Part shown: piece by piece, positions 61,040-64,000 of the stretch
How positions within the stretch are numbered: position 1 is the stretch's first letter
How the letters are laid out: every line of letters begins with the position of its first letter
Assembly (NCBI GenBank): GCA_018292915.2
Contig: JACVVK020000150.1
Location: 1,192,001-1,256,000, forward strand
Source: Batillaria attramentaria
Lineage: Eukaryota; Mollusca; Gastropoda; Batillariidae
Length of the DNA: 64,000 nucleotides
Direction of reading: 5' to 3'
The notes under the pieces: generated by a model
The model's input: the letters and a program-made list of their open reading frames with translations, nothing else
Databases searched by the model: none
What the model was told of the DNA's origin: nothing
Translations under genes and position numbers: made by a program

Positions 61040-61900
61040 ACATACAAACAAAGCATCAAGAGATGCCTGCCTCGGCAGTTAACTTCTCTGTGACATCATG
61101 CCGTGTCTGCCGTAGCAAACTGCTCTTGTTGATACATACTCCTCTATCTATCACTGTCTGCAGTTGTTGGTAGAAGTCATCTTTTTTCTCCTCTTCCGCA
61201 TCATTGGTGGGAGCGTAGCACTGGATGATATTTAGCTTGATGTCTTTTTTCTTGGTGATGAATTTGGCTGTGATGATGCGGGAGTTGACAGGTTCCCAGC
61301 CGATGAGTGCCCGCTGTGCCTCCGGTGCCAGCATCACACAGGGCACGCCCTCAGTGTGGGGGGCTCCATCCTCTGTGTGTCCCGAGTACAGCAATTGCTC
61401 TCCCGATGAAAATCTCAGCTGGCCTGACTGTAGCCACCTTGTCTCACTCAGTCCCAGTACTCCTATCTTGTAGTTCTTCATCTCTCTTGCTACTTGTATA
61501 GTCCTTCCTGCTTCATACATTGTCCTGATGTTCCATGTGGCTACTCTCGTTGTTGTCCTGGGTGTTAGAAGGGGGGTCGGCCTTGCAGCTTCCTTTCGGC
61601 TTTCACTGCAATGCGTCATAGGTCTCCGAGGTGGAGACCCTTCCTTGCTCAGGTGAATGTTTTGGTTTGTTGCTGTCGATGCTTCTGTAACTTCATGTTT
61701 TTTACAGGTAGGGCTGTTAACCCTACGCAAACCCGTTTAGCCTCTTGGAGAGGTGGTCCACATTCGTCTGACCTCTACCCTTCGACCTGTCCAGCTTGGG
61801 TGACCCTGCCAGGAGCACGTGCTCCCGCTGGCGTAGCTCTCTGGGTCATTGAGGTACACAAGCCACTACCCCACGACAAGGGTTGGACCATGTAGTAGTT
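61040..61900 (-). mobile_element. LINE (non-LTR retrotransposon) fragment, 5' end with endonuclease start
   Basis: Minus-strand reading frame 61056-61730 contains RVATWNIRTMYEAGR, IGVLGLSETRW and LNIIQCYAPTND. These are the N-terminal motifs of the AP-like endonuclease of CR1/RTE-type LINEs. The upstream 61730-61900 part (GTCGTGGGGTAGTGGCTTGT and after) resembles a LINE 5' leader. The reverse transcriptase half is missing, and the element stops at an (AAAC)n run near 61015-61045. This is unusual because LINEs are normally 5'-truncated. It lies downstream of exon B5 and may separate the locus from its terminal exon. Confidence 0.8.
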
Positions 61901-63370
<1,470 letters not shown>

Positions 63371-63392
63371 CCGATAGCGTATGCCTAAAATT

Positions 63393-63438
63393 GTCGTCTG
63401 CTCGGAGTAGACGTCAGTGAAACACTGAACAGACGACA
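63393..63438 (+). promoter_or_regulatory. Inverted repeat in the presumed 5' UTR of the right-edge copy
   Basis: GTCGTCTG and CAGACGAC arms match those at 50729/50795. Loop length differs (30 versus 58 bp). ACTGCGGCCAACATGG follows directly. Confidence 0.45.
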
Positions 63439-63450
63439 CTGCGGCCAACA

Positions 63451-63499
63451 TGGCGCGGGCGCTTTTAGCGTTACTGCTGGCGTTTGTCCTGATGTCGGG
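63451..63499 (+). CDS. Signal-peptide exon of a further cysteine-rich family member (runs off the window)
   Basis: ATG at 63451 encodes MARALLALLLAFVLMSG, ending in phase 1 at a GTGAGT donor. It is 49 bp like the exon at 50815 and differs at only a few positions. No A exon appears in the remaining 500 bp, so the rest of the gene should lie to the right. Strong conservation of the hydrophobic core supports a working secretion signal. Confidence 0.65.
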
Positions 63500-64000
63500 T
63501 GAGTATCGATTTGAAAAGTGTTTGAAACACTGGGTGTTTGACTAGACTGAAGCTAAAATCTTGGCAACGTTTACAGAAAAATGCCTAATTTAACGATGGC
63601 TACGTGAAGTTCATTTTGACCCCAATTTACATATGCGCGTACCTGCAAGGCCGGTTATCAACGAAGCCCACCTAAAACTGGATACCTTTATGCGCATTAC
63701 TGCGGTACATGGCCGCGGCATTTCCTACTGTTAACTGAAGTGTACACGATCTGTCCGGTTATTGTTCCAAGCATATTCGTGTAGCTTATTGCTGTTTCCG
63801 GCGCAGAATTTGCCGCCTAAATGTTGTCACCTGAGTACGGAAGTAACAGTTGAGTTGCAGGTGAAAGGTTAGCGTGATTATGTTGTCAGTGAATACTACG
63901 CCACGGCAAAGCCACGGCAGTTGTTTTGCCTTAGAAATGCGGGGACTCAAGTGAGTGAGGCTGGACTTGGGAGGGGCTATTTTTGGACACAGCGTAACTG

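Overview
This is nuclear DNA from a multicellular animal. Protein-coding genes are cut into many short exons with GT/AG introns. Dinucleotide (GT/AC) arrays are very abundant, and tRNA-derived SINEs, DNA-transposon relics and a LINE fragment lie in introns and between genes. The protein families and the repeat types fit a mollusc, probably a gastropod. That assignment is inference; no species marker was read.

Layout: (1) 184-4453, plus strand, the 3' two thirds of PUM3, an RNA-binding nucleolar protein. (2) 8171-36932, minus strand, a complete ABCA1-type full-length ABC lipid transporter. I traced 47 coding exons whose phases all join; they sum to 7,278 nt, or 2,425 codons plus a stop. PUM3 and ABCA are tail to tail. 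(3) 36.9-41.5 kb, an intergenic stretch between divergent genes with a CpG-rich part dense in CAGT/ACTG words. (4) 41497-43797, plus strand, a three-exon lengsin-like glutamine synthetase-fold protein that keeps its acidic metal-ligand positions. (5) 43.8-48.7 kb, no gene; repeats, including a 1.9 kb TA-flanked inverted-repeat element. (6) 48.7-63.5 kb, a tandemly expanded locus I do not recognise. A short signal-peptide exon is followed by repeated pairs of cysteine-rich exons (A, 100 bp; B, 122 bp). Five A+B pairs are intact and phase-compatible (74 codons each). A second signal exon near the right edge starts another gene copy that leaves the window.

The most unusual part is region 6. Each internal B exon is preceded by long (GT)n and followed by long (AC)n. 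The transcript would therefore carry complementary arms around exon B, and skipping B would shift the frame and stop translation within 13 codons. The repeat units also form a mosaic, as expected from unequal exchange. Other points of interest are a roughly 300-bp tandem repeat loaded with nuclear-receptor-type half-sites in intron 1 of the ABCA gene, and several mobile elements whose ends and target duplications can be read directly.
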